From contig JAHBVJ010000007.1 of NCBI GenBank assembly GCA_019637615.1, positions 186,001 to 250,000 on the forward strand: a stretch of DNA of 64,000 nt, in the 5' to 3' direction. The translations under genes and the position numbers were made by a program. This document shows, piece after piece, positions 35,194 to 43,852 of the stretch. Origin of the DNA: Anaerolineae bacterium. GTDB lineage: Bacteria > Chloroflexota > Anaerolineae > Aggregatilineales > UBA2796. Numbering within the stretch: the stretch's first letter is position 1; each line of letters starts with the position of its first letter. The notes under the pieces are model-generated. The model saw only the letters and a program-made list of their open reading frames with translations, did not search any database and was not told the DNA's origin.

Positions 35194-35730
35194 TTACCCG
35201 TTCTGCACGATCCACGCCGCCACCGCGCGGATGTCGTCACCGATGTAATCCGCTTCGTGCCCCGTCTCGGCAAGATGGAAGTTTGCCCAGCCCGTACGAA
35301 CGAAACACGCCTTTGCGCCGATTTGCTTGCCTGCGCGGATGTCATCAATGGTGTCACCGACCACATACGAGCGCGCACAGTCAATCTCCCATGCGGCGGC
35401 AGCTTGCCAGTACAGATCGGGTTGAGGTTTACGGCATGTACAAGCCGTGCTGCGCCGATGCGGGCACACATACGGCCCGACGATCTCGGCGTCTTGCTCC
35501 TGAAACTGCGCTTGCAGCAGCGTGAACCAATCGAGGAATGCTTGCGCGCTAAACAACCCTTTCTCGATGCGCGATTGGATCGTCACAACAGGGCATATGA
35601 AGCCCGCCCGATTCAGCAGCCGCACGGCCTCGATGCTCCCCGGAATCGGTTGATGTTCGGTAGGCGACTGCACCTGTACGGGCATCACCAGCGTGCCATT
35701 CAGATCGAGAAATACTGCGCGTCGGGGCAT
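35194..35730 (-). CDS. HAD-IIIA family phosphatase, GmhB/histidinol-phosphatase-like, with altered motif I
   Basis: The 178-residue protein has HAD superfamily features: motif I FLDLNGTL (D9, N11), a motif II Thr/Ser (VVTIQSR), motif III Lys (RKPQPDLYW) and motif IV GDTIDDIRAG. The insert CPHRRSTACTC is the zinc-binding loop typical of D-glycero-D-manno-heptose-1,7-bisphosphate phosphatases and HisB-N relatives. In those enzymes motif I reads D-x-D; here the second Asp is Asn, which would usually weaken acid/base catalysis. It may be a variant with altered activity. It could share a transcript with the following MetE-like gene (64-base gap). Confidence 0.82.
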   Translation of the reverse strand: MPRRAVFLDLNGTLVMPVQVQSPTEHQPIPGSIEAVRLLNRAGFICPVVTIQSRIEKGLFSAQAFLDWFTLLQAQFQEQDAEIVGPYVCPHRRSTACTCRKPQPDLYWQAAAAWEIDCARSYVVGDTIDDIRAGKQIGAKACFVRTGWANFHLAETGHEADYIGDDIRAVAAWIVQNG

Positions 35731-35807
35731 CGGAATATGAGCCTTGTAGTAGGTGAAACATGACGTTCCGCGCCTTATTTATAGCATATCTGGCAGCAGG
35801 TCAGGCG

Positions 35808-35813
35808 TATAAT
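35808..35813 (+). promoter_or_regulatory. Candidate -10 box (TATAAT) for the alpha/beta hydrolase gene
   Basis: A perfect TATAAT lies 30 bases before the ATG at 35843. I see no good -35 box 17 bases upstream, so promoter strength is unclear. This spacer is divergent, between the HAD gene and this gene. Confidence 0.4.
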
Positions 35814-35842
35814 GATCAAGGTCGCTTAAACCGAGGTTAGCT

Positions 35843-36646
35843 ATGAACACCGAAGCACAAATTTTGACTCGCAACGGCACGCCGCTCCACTATTGGCTGA
35901 CGGACGGCCCCGCCGACAGCCCCTTGATCGTCTTTACGCACGGCGCAGGCTGTGATCACCAGATGTTTGATGAACAGGTCAAGGCGTTGACCGGAAAATA
36001 TCGCGTCCTGACGTGGGATGTGCGCGGGCACGGCCTCTCGCGCCCGATCGGAGACGCCTTCACGCTGCGCATTGTGGTCGATGATCTCCTCGCCATCCTC
36101 GATCAGCTTGGCGTGCAGCAGGCCATCATCGGCGGGCAGTCGATGGGCGGCAATGTCGCGCAGGAAATCTGCTTTTTGCATCCAGAGCGCGTTCTCGCCA
36201 TGCTGCTGATCGACTGCGTGTGCAATACCAATTCGCTGTCGGCCTTCGAGAAGTGGGCGGTTTCGCTCACGCCGACCATCCTGCGCTGGTATCCCTACGA
36301 GACGCTGCTGAAGCAGACCGCCACCACCGTCTCGCGCAAGCCCGATGTGCAGAAGTACATCTACGCTGTCATGAAGCCGATCCCCAAAGCGGACATCGTG
36401 ACCATCATGCAGGAGACGACGGGCGCGCTCCATCCCGACCCGAACTACCGCATCCCCAAGCCGTTCTTGCTCGTGCGCGGCGAGCACGACGACGCGGGCG
36501 CGATCAAGAAGCAGGGCGCGGCGTGGGCTGCCCGCGAACCCAACTGCACGTCATTCATCATCCCGAACGCGGGTCACAACTCGAATCAGGACAATCCCGC
36601 CGACTTCAACCGCATCATGCTCGACTATCTCGGTACTATAAAGTAA
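35843..36646 (+). CDS. Alpha/beta hydrolase
   Basis: The 267-residue protein has a single alpha/beta hydrolase domain. The oxyanion region is VFTHGAGCDHQMF, the nucleophile elbow is GQSMGGNVAQ (Ser), an acid is likely near LVRGEHDDAG, and the catalytic His is in PNAGHNSNQDNP. There is no signal peptide. The layout DVRGHGLSRP is common in esterases, C-C hydrolases and related enzymes. The substrate is not predictable. The ATG at 35843 has only a weak Shine-Dalgarno-like GAGG upstream. The following gene starts 35 bases later but seems unrelated. Confidence 0.88.
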   Translation: MNTEAQILTRNGTPLHYWLTDGPADSPLIVFTHGAGCDHQMFDEQVKALTGKYRVLTWDVRGHGLSRPIGDAFTLRIVVDDLLAILDQLGVQQAIIGGQSMGGNVAQEICFLHPERVLAMLLIDCVCNTNSLSAFEKWAVSLTPTILRWYPYETLLKQTATTVSRKPDVQKYIYAVMKPIPKADIVTIMQETTGALHPDPNYRIPKPFLLVRGEHDDAGAIKKQGAAWAAREPNCTSFIIPNAGHNSNQDNPADFNRIMLDYLGTIK

Positions 36647-36681
36647 TGGACACGGAATAAGCTCCGAGTAGATAGGGAAAG

Positions 36682-37125
36682 ATGACATCATCGACAGTTA
36701 AACTCAGTGTAATGGGACAATATCTTCAAGACATAATCTTGGACGAGTTTGCAAGGATTCCAATCCGTAACTGGGGTCACTTTTTCCCTGTCTTCGTCGC
36801 AACATCAGTATTCATTTCGGCAACACGTGCTGGATTTCTCGGAGAAACGGCAGAAATTCGTTATAAGGTCGGCAGTCCACCGGAATTTCGGGGCAAGAAT
36901 GCGCAATGGTTCGCAGAGAATCTTGTAGGAAACAATGAGTATTTGGATTTGGTCGAGCCTCTCTGGTATCAGGTAGCTGAACGCATCACACCCGTGATTC
37001 GAGATCGTGGTGTGATGCTCAAAGCAGAGATGCCGATATTGGAGCCATCCAAGATAGAGCGACTTTCCCAACTAGTCTTGGAAAAAGTAGATTTCGCGCT
37101 TAGGTTCGAAGATGGCACTAAATAG
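36682..37125 (+). CDS. Orphan protein of unknown function, lower GC than neighbours
   Basis: This 147-residue protein is read from an ATG at 36682 with AGGGAAAG upstream. It has helical N- and C-terminal segments (GQYLQDIILDEFARI; SKIERLSQLVLEKVDFALRF) around a short hydrophobic patch (FFPVFVATSVFISATRAGF). I recognise no domain. Its base composition is visibly more AT-rich than the genes on either side, which fits recent acquisition or weak constraint. It lies between an alpha/beta hydrolase gene (35 bases) and the convergent geranylgeranyl-reductase-type gene. Confidence 0.6.
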   Translation: MTSSTVKLSVMGQYLQDIILDEFARIPIRNWGHFFPVFVATSVFISATRAGFLGETAEIRYKVGSPPEFRGKNAQWFAENLVGNNEYLDLVEPLWYQVAERITPVIRDRGVMLKAEMPILEPSKIERLSQLVLEKVDFALRFEDGTK

Positions 37126-37148
37126 GACGCTTCAAAGTCGGCAGACAA

Positions 37149-38282
37149 CTAGTAGTGTTCACCCGACATCGCCCGCAGCACGGGCGCGCGCAAGACGGGT
37201 AGCGTCGCCAGCCAGAAGATGCCATTGAACACGGCGGCATTCGACGCCACGTACTGCTTGATCAGCCACGCCGTGCCGAGCGACCCGCCGACGGCTTGCT
37301 GCCAGCGCGGCTCGTAGGCGGCTTCCGTCGCGGTGCCGTCCAGCACTTCCAGCGCGGTTTGTGCGGCTGCGCGACCTGTCAACATGGCGGGGTAAATGCC
37401 GCCGCCGGTGATCGCGTTGACGAACTGCCCCGCGTCCCCGACAAACATCATCCCCGGCACATGCCGTACCTGTTTGTCGGTGAATAGGGGGAGCTGCCAC
37501 GTCTGCGCGGTTTCCGACAAAATCTCGTGCGGGAACTCGGCTTGCATCCGCTCGGAGAACTGCTTGAGCAGCGTTTCGAGACCTTCGGTACGCGCCTTGT
37601 ACTCGCGGTTGTGCAGGTACACGCCGATGTTGCAGCGTCCGTTCGCGCTAGGGAAAATCCACGCGTAGCCGGGGATCAGGTCGCGCGGGAAGTAGAAATA
37701 CACGCACGGCGGCATCGGCTTCTTGAGCACGCCATACGCGCGGATCGAGACGGCGGTCTTATCGGCATCCTGTACGCGTCCGCGCACCGTCCGCGCCAGC
37801 GCCGAGGATGCGCCGTCCGCCGCGATTACGACCTTGGCCTCGTGCTCAATCAGCGTTTTGTCGCGGCGCTCAACGACGCCGACTACGCGATTGCCATCCA
37901 TCAGCGGCTTGGTGATGTTCATCATCTCGAATTTCGCGCCGTTTTCGATGGCCTTACGATGCAGCGCGAGGTCGAAACTCATACGCGTGGCAGTCATCGA
38001 GAACACGTCCTCGGAGACTTCATGCGTGGTCAGTGTCCGTCCCGATGGCGCTTCGATGGAGAGCGACGTCACCCGATGATAGTCGATGCCCGCCTTGCGC
38101 ACATCGATGCCCATCTCGTGCAGCATCAGCATGACGTGGATGGGTAGTCCATCGCCGCACACTTTATCGCGCGGGAAGGCTTGCCGATCCGCCAGCAGCA
38201 CGGATTTCCCCTGCTGCGCCAATGTCGCGGCGGCAACCGCACCGCCGGGGCCAGAACCGATCACAATCGCATCGTAAATCAT
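37149..38282 (-). CDS. Geranylgeranyl reductase family FAD-dependent oxidoreductase
   Basis: The 377-residue flavoprotein begins with the FAD-binding motif VIGSGPGGAVAAATLAQQG (GxGxxG) and then LLADRQAFPRDKVCGDGLP, the string that marks the geranylgeranyl reductase/PHBH-like family. The second FAD motif, MMFVGDAGQFVNAITGGGI, is also clear. Members reduce double bonds of isoprenoid chains such as chlorophyll side chains, archaeal lipids or menaquinone; other members hydroxylate. In Chloroflexota they may modify quinones or carotenoids. The C-terminal hydrophobic stretch may allow membrane association. No isoprenoid gene is adjacent, so the substrate is unknown. Confidence 0.9.
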   Translation of the reverse strand: MIYDAIVIGSGPGGAVAAATLAQQGKSVLLADRQAFPRDKVCGDGLPIHVMLMLHEMGIDVRKAGIDYHRVTSLSIEAPSGRTLTTHEVSEDVFSMTATRMSFDLALHRKAIENGAKFEMMNITKPLMDGNRVVGVVERRDKTLIEHEAKVVIAADGASSALARTVRGRVQDADKTAVSIRAYGVLKKPMPPCVYFYFPRDLIPGYAWIFPSANGRCNIGVYLHNREYKARTEGLETLLKQFSERMQAEFPHEILSETAQTWQLPLFTDKQVRHVPGMMFVGDAGQFVNAITGGGIYPAMLTGRAAAQTALEVLDGTATEAAYEPRWQQAVGGSLGTAWLIKQYVASNAAVFNGIFWLATLPVLRAPVLRAMSGEHY

Positions 38283-38461
38283 GGGCTGGAGAACTCTACT
38301 CTATGGACTGTGCCAAAAACGCGGTAGTATTTTCATCTAACGTTCCATGTATTGCAAGAAAGCAAAGTCGCGGAGCAATGCGTGATGAGCAGCCCAGCCG
38401 CATCAATAGGGATACGCTGGCGTGGAAGTCATCATGGCGCACGCGCTGCTTTGGATGAAGT

Positions 38462-39529
38462 ATGCTCGACGTAATCATTGTTGGGGTTTGGCTCGCGGTT
38501 TCGATGGGCGTTTTCTGGTATCTCCAGCTAAGAACTGGCATCCTGAGCACGCATTTTTTCGCGCAGGTCGGCGGCCTGAGCGTGATCGGCGGGTTGTGCA
38601 TCTATTTAGGCGTGCGGCTGTTGATTGTGGAGAGCAGCGCGTTAAACATCGTGTTGGCAGTTGCCAGCTTCGTGATCGCCTTCTATCATCTGGCCTTCAC
38701 GTTCTTCAAACTGACTACCGAGTCCGATTCCCGCTACCGCCGGATGCAGAAGGCGAACCGCGCCGTTGTCAGCTATAACATGCCGCATGAACGCTTCAAC
38801 GTCCAGACGGAAGATGGGGTCACTCTGCGCGGCATTCAAATCAACACCCATCCGGGCGAATTTGAGCGCGCGGTCATCGTATGTCATGGGGCGGGACGCA
38901 GCAAAAACACGCTGCCCATCGTCCAGACCTGTCAGATACTCGCCACCCGCTATCCCGTGTTCACCTTCGATTTTCGAGGTCACATGGAAAGCAGCGGCGT
39001 CTTTAAGGCGGATGGCGATACCGAAGCCGATCTGAAGGCGGTGCTGGACTACGTGCGCGGCTTGGGCTACCGGAAAGTCGCCGTGTTCGGCTGGTCAATC
39101 GGCGCATGGACGGCGCTGCTCTCGGCCTCGCTCGGACGCCCCATTGATGCCATCATCGCAGGTGCGCCGCCGCCTGTCGATATTGCCAGCACACGGCAGA
39201 TCACCTTGCTCAAGCGGTATCGGGCGGTAAGCCCATTGGTACGCTTTGGCGTGTCGGTTATGCGCAATTTCCGGGCGCGGTTGGGCACCTATGCACTGCA
39301 AATCACCGAATTCGTCAAGAATATACCGAGCGAAACGCCAATTTTGCTGGTGTACAATGACTATGATTACACGTCGCGGGTTGATTCGAGCAAATTCGAC
39401 GCGTTGTTTGAGCAGTTGCCGCCGAATCGAGAGAAATTCCAACTCCCCGGCAAGGGGCATCTCTTCGATTGGCCTAACACGTTCTTCCTTTGGAATAAGA
39501 TGTTAGACTGGTTGAATGCCCGTTTTTGA
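38462..39529 (+). CDS. Alpha/beta hydrolase with N-terminal membrane segments
   Basis: This 355-residue protein has three likely membrane helices in its first 85 residues (about 3-20, 35-55, 62-80), then an alpha/beta hydrolase domain. The domain shows CHGAGRSKNT (oxyanion region), TFDFRGHMESSG, FGWSIGAWTALL (nucleophile Ser), NDYDYTSR (acid) and GKGHLFDW (His). The FrsA/BAAT-like 'FDFRGHGxS' style suggests an esterase or acyl hydrolase acting near the membrane. The ATG at 38462 has GGATGAAG just upstream. The CdsA gene follows 87 bases later; a shared role in lipid turnover is possible but not shown. Confidence 0.85.
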   Translation: MLDVIIVGVWLAVSMGVFWYLQLRTGILSTHFFAQVGGLSVIGGLCIYLGVRLLIVESSALNIVLAVASFVIAFYHLAFTFFKLTTESDSRYRRMQKANRAVVSYNMPHERFNVQTEDGVTLRGIQINTHPGEFERAVIVCHGAGRSKNTLPIVQTCQILATRYPVFTFDFRGHMESSGVFKADGDTEADLKAVLDYVRGLGYRKVAVFGWSIGAWTALLSASLGRPIDAIIAGAPPPVDIASTRQITLLKRYRAVSPLVRFGVSVMRNFRARLGTYALQITEFVKNIPSETPILLVYNDYDYTSRVDSSKFDALFEQLPPNREKFQLPGKGHLFDWPNTFFLWNKMLDWLNARF

Positions 39530-39616
39530 AAGTGAGCCATCTGATGATCTGCCACCACAAAGCGCGACTCACGCCGCTACTTACCTTACAACTCTCAGCA
39601 CTTTTGTGGAGCGCTC

Positions 39617-40486
39617 TTGACTACTGAATCTGCGGAGAAGGTACCCGAAAAGACCACCGAGGCTCCGGCGGAGCACCGCACGCTCGGCAGGGATTTCGGA
39701 CGGCGTCTGCTCACCGCCCTGATCGGTGGGCCGCTGATCATCTGGATTATCTATACGGGTGCGCCCTTTTTCGCCATCGCAGTATTGCTGGTGGCGGCGC
39801 TGGCAGCGTACGAGATGAACAACATCGTGCGCCCCGGTCACTTTGGCATCGCCATGCTAGAAGTCATGACCTTCGCCACCATTGCCGCCGTCATGCTGCA
39901 AGCGCCGCTCGTGCTGCTGACCGCCATCATTGTCACGGTAGCGATTGGCATCGTGGAATCGCTGATGATGGAAGAATCCAAACTGCGCTATTTCTGGCGC
40001 AACTGGGTCTTCCTGATCGCGGGCGGGTTGTACGTCGGCCTGCCGATGGCGCTGCTGCTCGTCATCCGCGATTACCCCGACGGGCGCTGGTGGGTTGGTG
40101 TGTTGTTCGCGGCGAACTGGGCAACCGACGGCTTCGCGCTGATCGGTGGGCGGTTGTTCGGGCGAACCAAACTCGCACCACAGATTTCCCCCGGCAAAAC
40201 GGTCGAAGGCGTGCGTGTTGGCGTCTTGGCGGGCGTGCTGATCGGAATGGCGGTCGGCGTGCTCCTGCTCAAATTGGCTCCGTTGCCCGTTTTCATCGCC
40301 TCGGCGGTCGTGGCGCTGCTCACGGTAGTCGGTGATCTGCTCGAATCGTGGCTCAAGCGCACGTTTCAAGTTAAAGACAGTGGCGCGATCCTCCCCGGTC
40401 ATGGCGGCATCTTGGATCGGATTGACGGCCTGTTGCTGGCGACGCCGGGTCTGTTCATCGTCTTGCTGTTCTTCGGCATCTGGTAA
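39617..40486 (+). CDS. cdsA: Phosphatidate cytidylyltransferase
   Basis: The 289-residue integral membrane enzyme makes CDP-diacylglycerol from CTP and phosphatidic acid for phospholipid synthesis. The C-terminal CdsA signature is present: LKRTFQVKDSGAILPGHGG followed by ILDRIDG, matching S-x-x-K-R-x4-K-D-x-x-x-x-x-P-G-H-G-G-x-x-D-R. About eight hydrophobic helices cover the rest, after a charged N-terminal extension of about 35 residues. The TTG start at 39617 has GGAG about 7 bases upstream; the first ATG lies far inside the protein. It is followed by the promoter and leader of the ABC importer operon. Confidence 0.92.
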   Translation: MTTESAEKVPEKTTEAPAEHRTLGRDFGRRLLTALIGGPLIIWIIYTGAPFFAIAVLLVAALAAYEMNNIVRPGHFGIAMLEVMTFATIAAVMLQAPLVLLTAIIVTVAIGIVESLMMEESKLRYFWRNWVFLIAGGLYVGLPMALLLVIRDYPDGRWWVGVLFAANWATDGFALIGGRLFGRTKLAPQISPGKTVEGVRVGVLAGVLIGMAVGVLLLKLAPLPVFIASAVVALLTVVGDLLESWLKRTFQVKDSGAILPGHGGILDRIDGLLLATPGLFIVLLFFGIW

Positions 40487-40505
40487 GACTGTGACTTTTC
40501 TGTGC

Positions 40506-40534
40506 TTGACTCAGACATCACATCGGCCTACAAT
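40506..40534 (+). promoter_or_regulatory. Sigma-70-like promoter of the ABC importer leader
   Basis: TTGACT (40506-40511) and TACAAT (40529-40534) match consensus at 5 of 6 positions each with an ideal 17-base spacer. The expected start site is near 40541, about 220 bases before the permease ATG, leaving a long leader. Confidence 0.72.
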
Positions 40535-40540
40535 GGCGCT

Positions 40541-40716
40541 GGTTTCACATAACAGTAAAGGTTATATGGACGACTACCCTAGTTATCAACAAGTGTCAGT
40601 TTGCGCGGTGAACACAAATTCATCGGCGCTGCTACGGGTTTGCTGCCTCCCATGATCGCCTGATCATGCCCCTGTTCTGAGAGCATCCGACCCCTAGCGC
40701 CGCGTAGGGGTTTTTT
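40541..40716 (+). promoter_or_regulatory. Structured leader with terminator/antiterminator pairing: candidate riboswitch or attenuator
   Basis: The leader ends in the intrinsic terminator ACCCCTA-GCGCCGCG-TAGGGGT followed by TTTTT (40690-40716). CGGCGCT at 40624-40630 is complementary over 7 bases to AGCGCCG at 40696-40702 within the terminator, and the following GCTACGGG can pair with CCCCTAGC with one mismatch, so an alternative antiterminator is possible. A perfect 7-bp hairpin CATGATC-GCCT-GATCATG (40651-40668) lies between. I cannot match the sequence to a known riboswitch class. Alternatively, the terminator could simply end the cdsA transcript. Confidence 0.5.
40690..40716 (+). terminator. 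Intrinsic terminator within the ABC importer leader
   Basis: A 7-bp stem ACCCCTA/TAGGGGT with an 8-base loop is followed by TTTTT. It sits 44 bases upstream of the permease ATG and downstream of a good promoter, which suggests premature termination; it might instead end transcripts from cdsA. Confidence 0.8.
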
Positions 40717-40760
40717 GTGCCTCCACCTCGCAACCTCATGCTTACCATTGGAGGTGCAAT

Positions 40761-42494
40761 ATGCAGACACCACGCCGTAACGTGTTTGCAGCGGGGCACA
40801 TCGGAGCGCTCCAACTCAGAGTTGCCGATGTCATCATCCTGCTAGTCTTAGCAGTCATCATCTTGATCGGGATAAGGCTGGCGGTGAACGTGCCGCAGAC
40901 GCTATCCGGCCCCACCATCGATCTTTCGCCACGCGTACTGCCGTACTATGCGCTGCTCTCGCTGCTGCGGATGAGCGCCGCCTACGCACTGTCGCTGATC
41001 TTCTCGCTGCTGTATGGCTATTTTGCCGCCAGCAATCCGAACACCGAGCGCATCATGCTGCCCATCCTCGATGTGCTGCAATCGGTGCCGATCCTGTCGT
41101 TTCTGCCTGTGGTGCTGCTCGGCCTGACCGCCGTGCTGCCGCAAGGCATCGCCATCGAGCTGTCGGCGGTGCTGCTGATCTTCACCAGTCAGGCGTGGAA
41201 CATCACCTACAGCTTTTATCAGTCGCTCAAGACGCTGCCCACTGATATTCGGGAAGCGGCCTACATTTTCCGCTTCAACTGGTGGTGGCGCTTCCGCCGG
41301 ATGCAGCTTCCCTTCGCGGCGATTGGCCTGATCTGGAACAGCGTGATGTCATGGGCGGGCGGTTGGTTCTTCTTGATAGCCGCTGAGACGTTCAACGTCG
41401 GGACGCGCGACTTCCGCTTGCCCGGTCTTGGCTCCTATCTGCAAACCGCCGCACAGCGCAACGACGTGACCGCCATTGTATGGGGCTTGGGCACGCTCAT
41501 CGTGTTGGTCACACTGCTCGATCAACTGATCTTGCGTCCGCTGCTGGCGTGGTCAGATAAATTCAAGGTCGAAATGGTGGAAAGCGACTCGCCGCCTACC
41601 TCGTGGTTCTACGACCTGCTTGGTCATTCCCATTTAGCGACGGGCTTCACGAACCATGTGGTCATCGGGCTGCTGCGCAGCGTAGATCGGCGGTTAGGCA
41701 GATCGCTGCGCAGCGGGCTGGCCTTCGAGGCCGAAGAAACCGAAGCCAAGCCCAACCCCATTCGCCGCCTGATTCTGGGCGTGCTGGCGCTTGGTGTCCT
41801 GTATGGTGTATGGCAGCTCGCTGGCCTATTGATCACCGTACCGCTCGCGGATTACGGGCGAATCGTGGTCGGCGCGTTCTCGACGGCGCTGCGTGTATTC
41901 ATCTCGCTTGGCATTGGCCTGCTGTGGACGGTGCCGCTCGGCGTGGCGATTGGCTCCAACCCGAAATTAGCGGGCATCTTGCAGCCTATCGTGCAGATCG
42001 TGGCCTCGGTGCCCGCGACGGCGCTGTTCCCGATTTTGCTGCTCGCCTTGATCAACCTCCCCGGCGGCTTGAACATCGCGGCGGTGGCGCTGATGCTGCT
42101 CGGCACCCAGTGGTACATTCTGTTCAACGTAATCGCGGGTGCGTCCGCCATCCCGCAGGACTTGCGCTATACGACCGATCTGCTACGCTTCAGCAGCCGC
42201 AAACGCTGGCAGCGCTTGATCTTGCCGTCACTGTTCCCGTACCTCGTCACGGGTCTGATCACGGCAGGCGGCGGCGCATGGAACGCCAGCATCGTCGCGG
42301 AATACACGACATTCGGTGCTAAAACCTACAGTGTGACCGGACTCGGTTCGCTGATCAGCGAAGCCACCGCAACGGGCAACTTCGGCCTGCTGGCGGCTTC
42401 CACCCTGACCATGATCCTCGTGGTCGTTTCGCTCAACCGCTACTTCTGGCGTCGGCTGTACCGCCTCGCTGAAGAGAAATATAAGATGGAGTGA
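40761..42494 (+). CDS. ABC transporter, fused double permease (NitT/TauT-like)
   Basis: The 577-residue protein consists of two binding-protein-dependent permease domains in one chain (about 20-265 and 335-575), each with about six helices. EAA-type loops that contact the ATPase are visible: FRFNWWWRFRRMQLPFAAIG in the first and LRFSSRKRWQRLILPSLFPY in the second. This fused build with an AAA-associated ATPase partner is known for a nitrate/sulfonate/bicarbonate-like importer group of unclear substrate. No substrate-binding protein gene is adjacent. GGAGGT lies 8 bases before the ATG at 40761, just behind the leader terminator. It is co-transcribed with the ATPase gene. Confidence 0.9.
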   Translation: MQTPRRNVFAAGHIGALQLRVADVIILLVLAVIILIGIRLAVNVPQTLSGPTIDLSPRVLPYYALLSLLRMSAAYALSLIFSLLYGYFAASNPNTERIMLPILDVLQSVPILSFLPVVLLGLTAVLPQGIAIELSAVLLIFTSQAWNITYSFYQSLKTLPTDIREAAYIFRFNWWWRFRRMQLPFAAIGLIWNSVMSWAGGWFFLIAAETFNVGTRDFRLPGLGSYLQTAAQRNDVTAIVWGLGTLIVLVTLLDQLILRPLLAWSDKFKVEMVESDSPPTSWFYDLLGHSHLATGFTNHVVIGLLRSVDRRLGRSLRSGLAFEAEETEAKPNPIRRLILGVLALGVLYGVWQLAGLLITVPLADYGRIVVGAFSTALRVFISLGIGLLWTVPLGVAIGSNPKLAGILQPIVQIVASVPATALFPILLLALINLPGGLNIAAVALMLLGTQWYILFNVIAGASAIPQDLRYTTDLLRFSSRKRWQRLILPSLFPYLVTGLITAGGGAWNASIVAEYTTFGAKTYSVTGLGSLISEATATGNFGLLAASTLTMILVVVSLNRYFWRRLYRLAEEKYKME

Positions 42495-42499
42495 CACTC

Positions 42500-43852
42500 A
42501 TGGCACTATCAAACAATCTACCAATGGCCTATCCCAAGACGTTGGGCAGCGAACTCGTCACTCTGCGCAATGTTGGCAAGACTTACGGGCGCGGCAACAA
42601 GCAAACCGAAGCGCTGCACGGCATCAATCTAACGATCAAAGAGGGTGAGTTCGTAGCGCTGCTAGGCCCATCCGGCTGCGGCAAATCGACGCTGCTGCGC
42701 ATCATCACGGGGCTGAACAATGCCACTACGGGCGATGTGCTGTATCGCGGTAAGGCGCTCACCGGCGTTAACCCGCACGCGACCATCGTGTTTCAAGCCT
42801 TCGCGCTGTATCCGTGGCTGACGGTACAGGAAAATGTCGAAGCTGCCCTCGAACCGCTCGGCGTCGCCCGCTTGGAGCGCACCAAACGCGCGCTCCGCCT
42901 GCTTGACCGCGTCGGTTTGGACGGCTTCGAGTCGGCTTACCCGCGTGAATTGTCCGGCGGGATGCGGCAGAAGGTCGGCTTTGCCCGCGCGATGGCGGTG
43001 GAGCCGGAATTGCTGTGCTTGGACGAGCCGTTCTCCGCGCTGGATGTCCTCTCGGCGGAGAGCTTGCGCGGTGAGTTGATGGAATTGTGGCTCGGCGGGG
43101 CAATCCCCACCAAGGCCGTGCTGATGGTCAGCCACAACATCGAGGAAGCTGTGTTCATGGCGGATCGGCTGATCGTGATGGACAAAGGCCCCGGTCATAT
43201 CATCGCGGATATTCCGGTCAACCTGCCGCACCCGCGCTACCGCAAAGAACGGCCTTTCCTCGCGCTGGTCGATCAAGTCTATGGGCTGATCGTGGGCAAA
43301 ACCAGCAGCGAGTCGGAAGAACTCGGCACGGCTCCGGGCGAAACGGGCGCGACCCGTGCGCTGCCAGTGGTATCGATTGATACCGTGACCGGTATGCTGG
43401 AACGCGTCAATGAGGAACCGAACGACAAGATCGACATCTATCGTCTGGCGACGGACTTGCATCTGTCTGATCATGCCATTCTGCCAGCGGTGGAAGCGGC
43501 GGAATTGTTCGGCTTCGCGACGGTGGACGCGGGCGATCTGACCCTGACGCCGCTCGGTCAAGCCTTTGCCGACGCCAGCATTCAGGGACGTAAGGAAATC
43601 TTCGCGGGGCGCATCCGCCGCGTGCCGATCATCCGGTGGATTCGCAGCATGTTGGACGCCGCCGATCAACATCGCTTGGATTGGGACGTATTCCAGACTG
43701 CCCTCGCCCTCGAATTTCCGGCGCAAGAAGTTACCGCGCAACTCGATACCGCCGTCAATTGGGGGCGCTATGCAGAGTTGTACTCTTACGATAACGATCA
43801 GAGTGACCTGTTCATCGATGCGGATGATGTCCCCCTGAACGTGGGAAAATGA
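42500..43852 (+). CDS. ABC transporter ATP-binding protein with C-terminal AAA-associated domain
   Basis: The ATG at 42500, with GGAG 8 bases upstream, is preferred over a GTG at 42491 that overlaps the permease stop codon. The 450-residue protein has an ATPase domain (about 15-260) with Walker A GPSGCGKS, signature LSGGMRQK and Walker B LLCLDEPFSALD, as in the NitT/TauT branch. The C-terminal part (about 290-440) corresponds to the AAA-associated domain (PF09821-like): IDIYRLATDLHLSDHAILPAVEAAELFGF. This domain is a winged-helix-like regulatory module of unknown ligand. It ends before the right arm of the inverted repeat. Confidence 0.9.
   Translation: MALSNNLPMAYPKTLGSELVTLRNVGKTYGRGNKQTEALHGINLTIKEGEFVALLGPSGCGKSTLLRIITGLNNATTGDVLYRGKALTGVNPHATIVFQAFALYPWLTVQENVEAALEPLGVARLERTKRALRLLDRVGLDGFESAYPRELSGGMRQKVGFARAMAVEPELLCLDEPFSALDVLSAESLRGELMELWLGGAIPTKAVLMVSHNIEEAVFMADRLIVMDKGPGHIIADIPVNLPHPRYRKERPFLALVDQVYGLIVGKTSSESEELGTAPGETGATRALPVVSIDTVTGMLERVNEEPNDKIDIYRLATDLHLSDHAILPAVEAAELFGFATVDAGDLTLTPLGQAFADASIQGRKEIFAGRIRRVPIIRWIRSMLDAADQHRLDWDVFQTALALEFPAQEVTAQLDTAVNWGRYAELYSYDNDQSDLFIDADDVPLNVGK

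Noticed and set aside
33679..35763. A 694-codon open frame on the plus strand over the repeat arm, MetE-like and HAD genes
   Set aside because: It runs antisense to two well-supported enzymes, contains no domain of its own, and its N-terminal part simply follows the repeat sequence; the same repeat frame recurs on the minus strand near 44 kb.
40541..40716. TPP riboswitch, because of a CTGAGAG string in the leader
   Set aside because: The second conserved TPP segment and the flanking stems are absent; only the short CTGAGA word matches.
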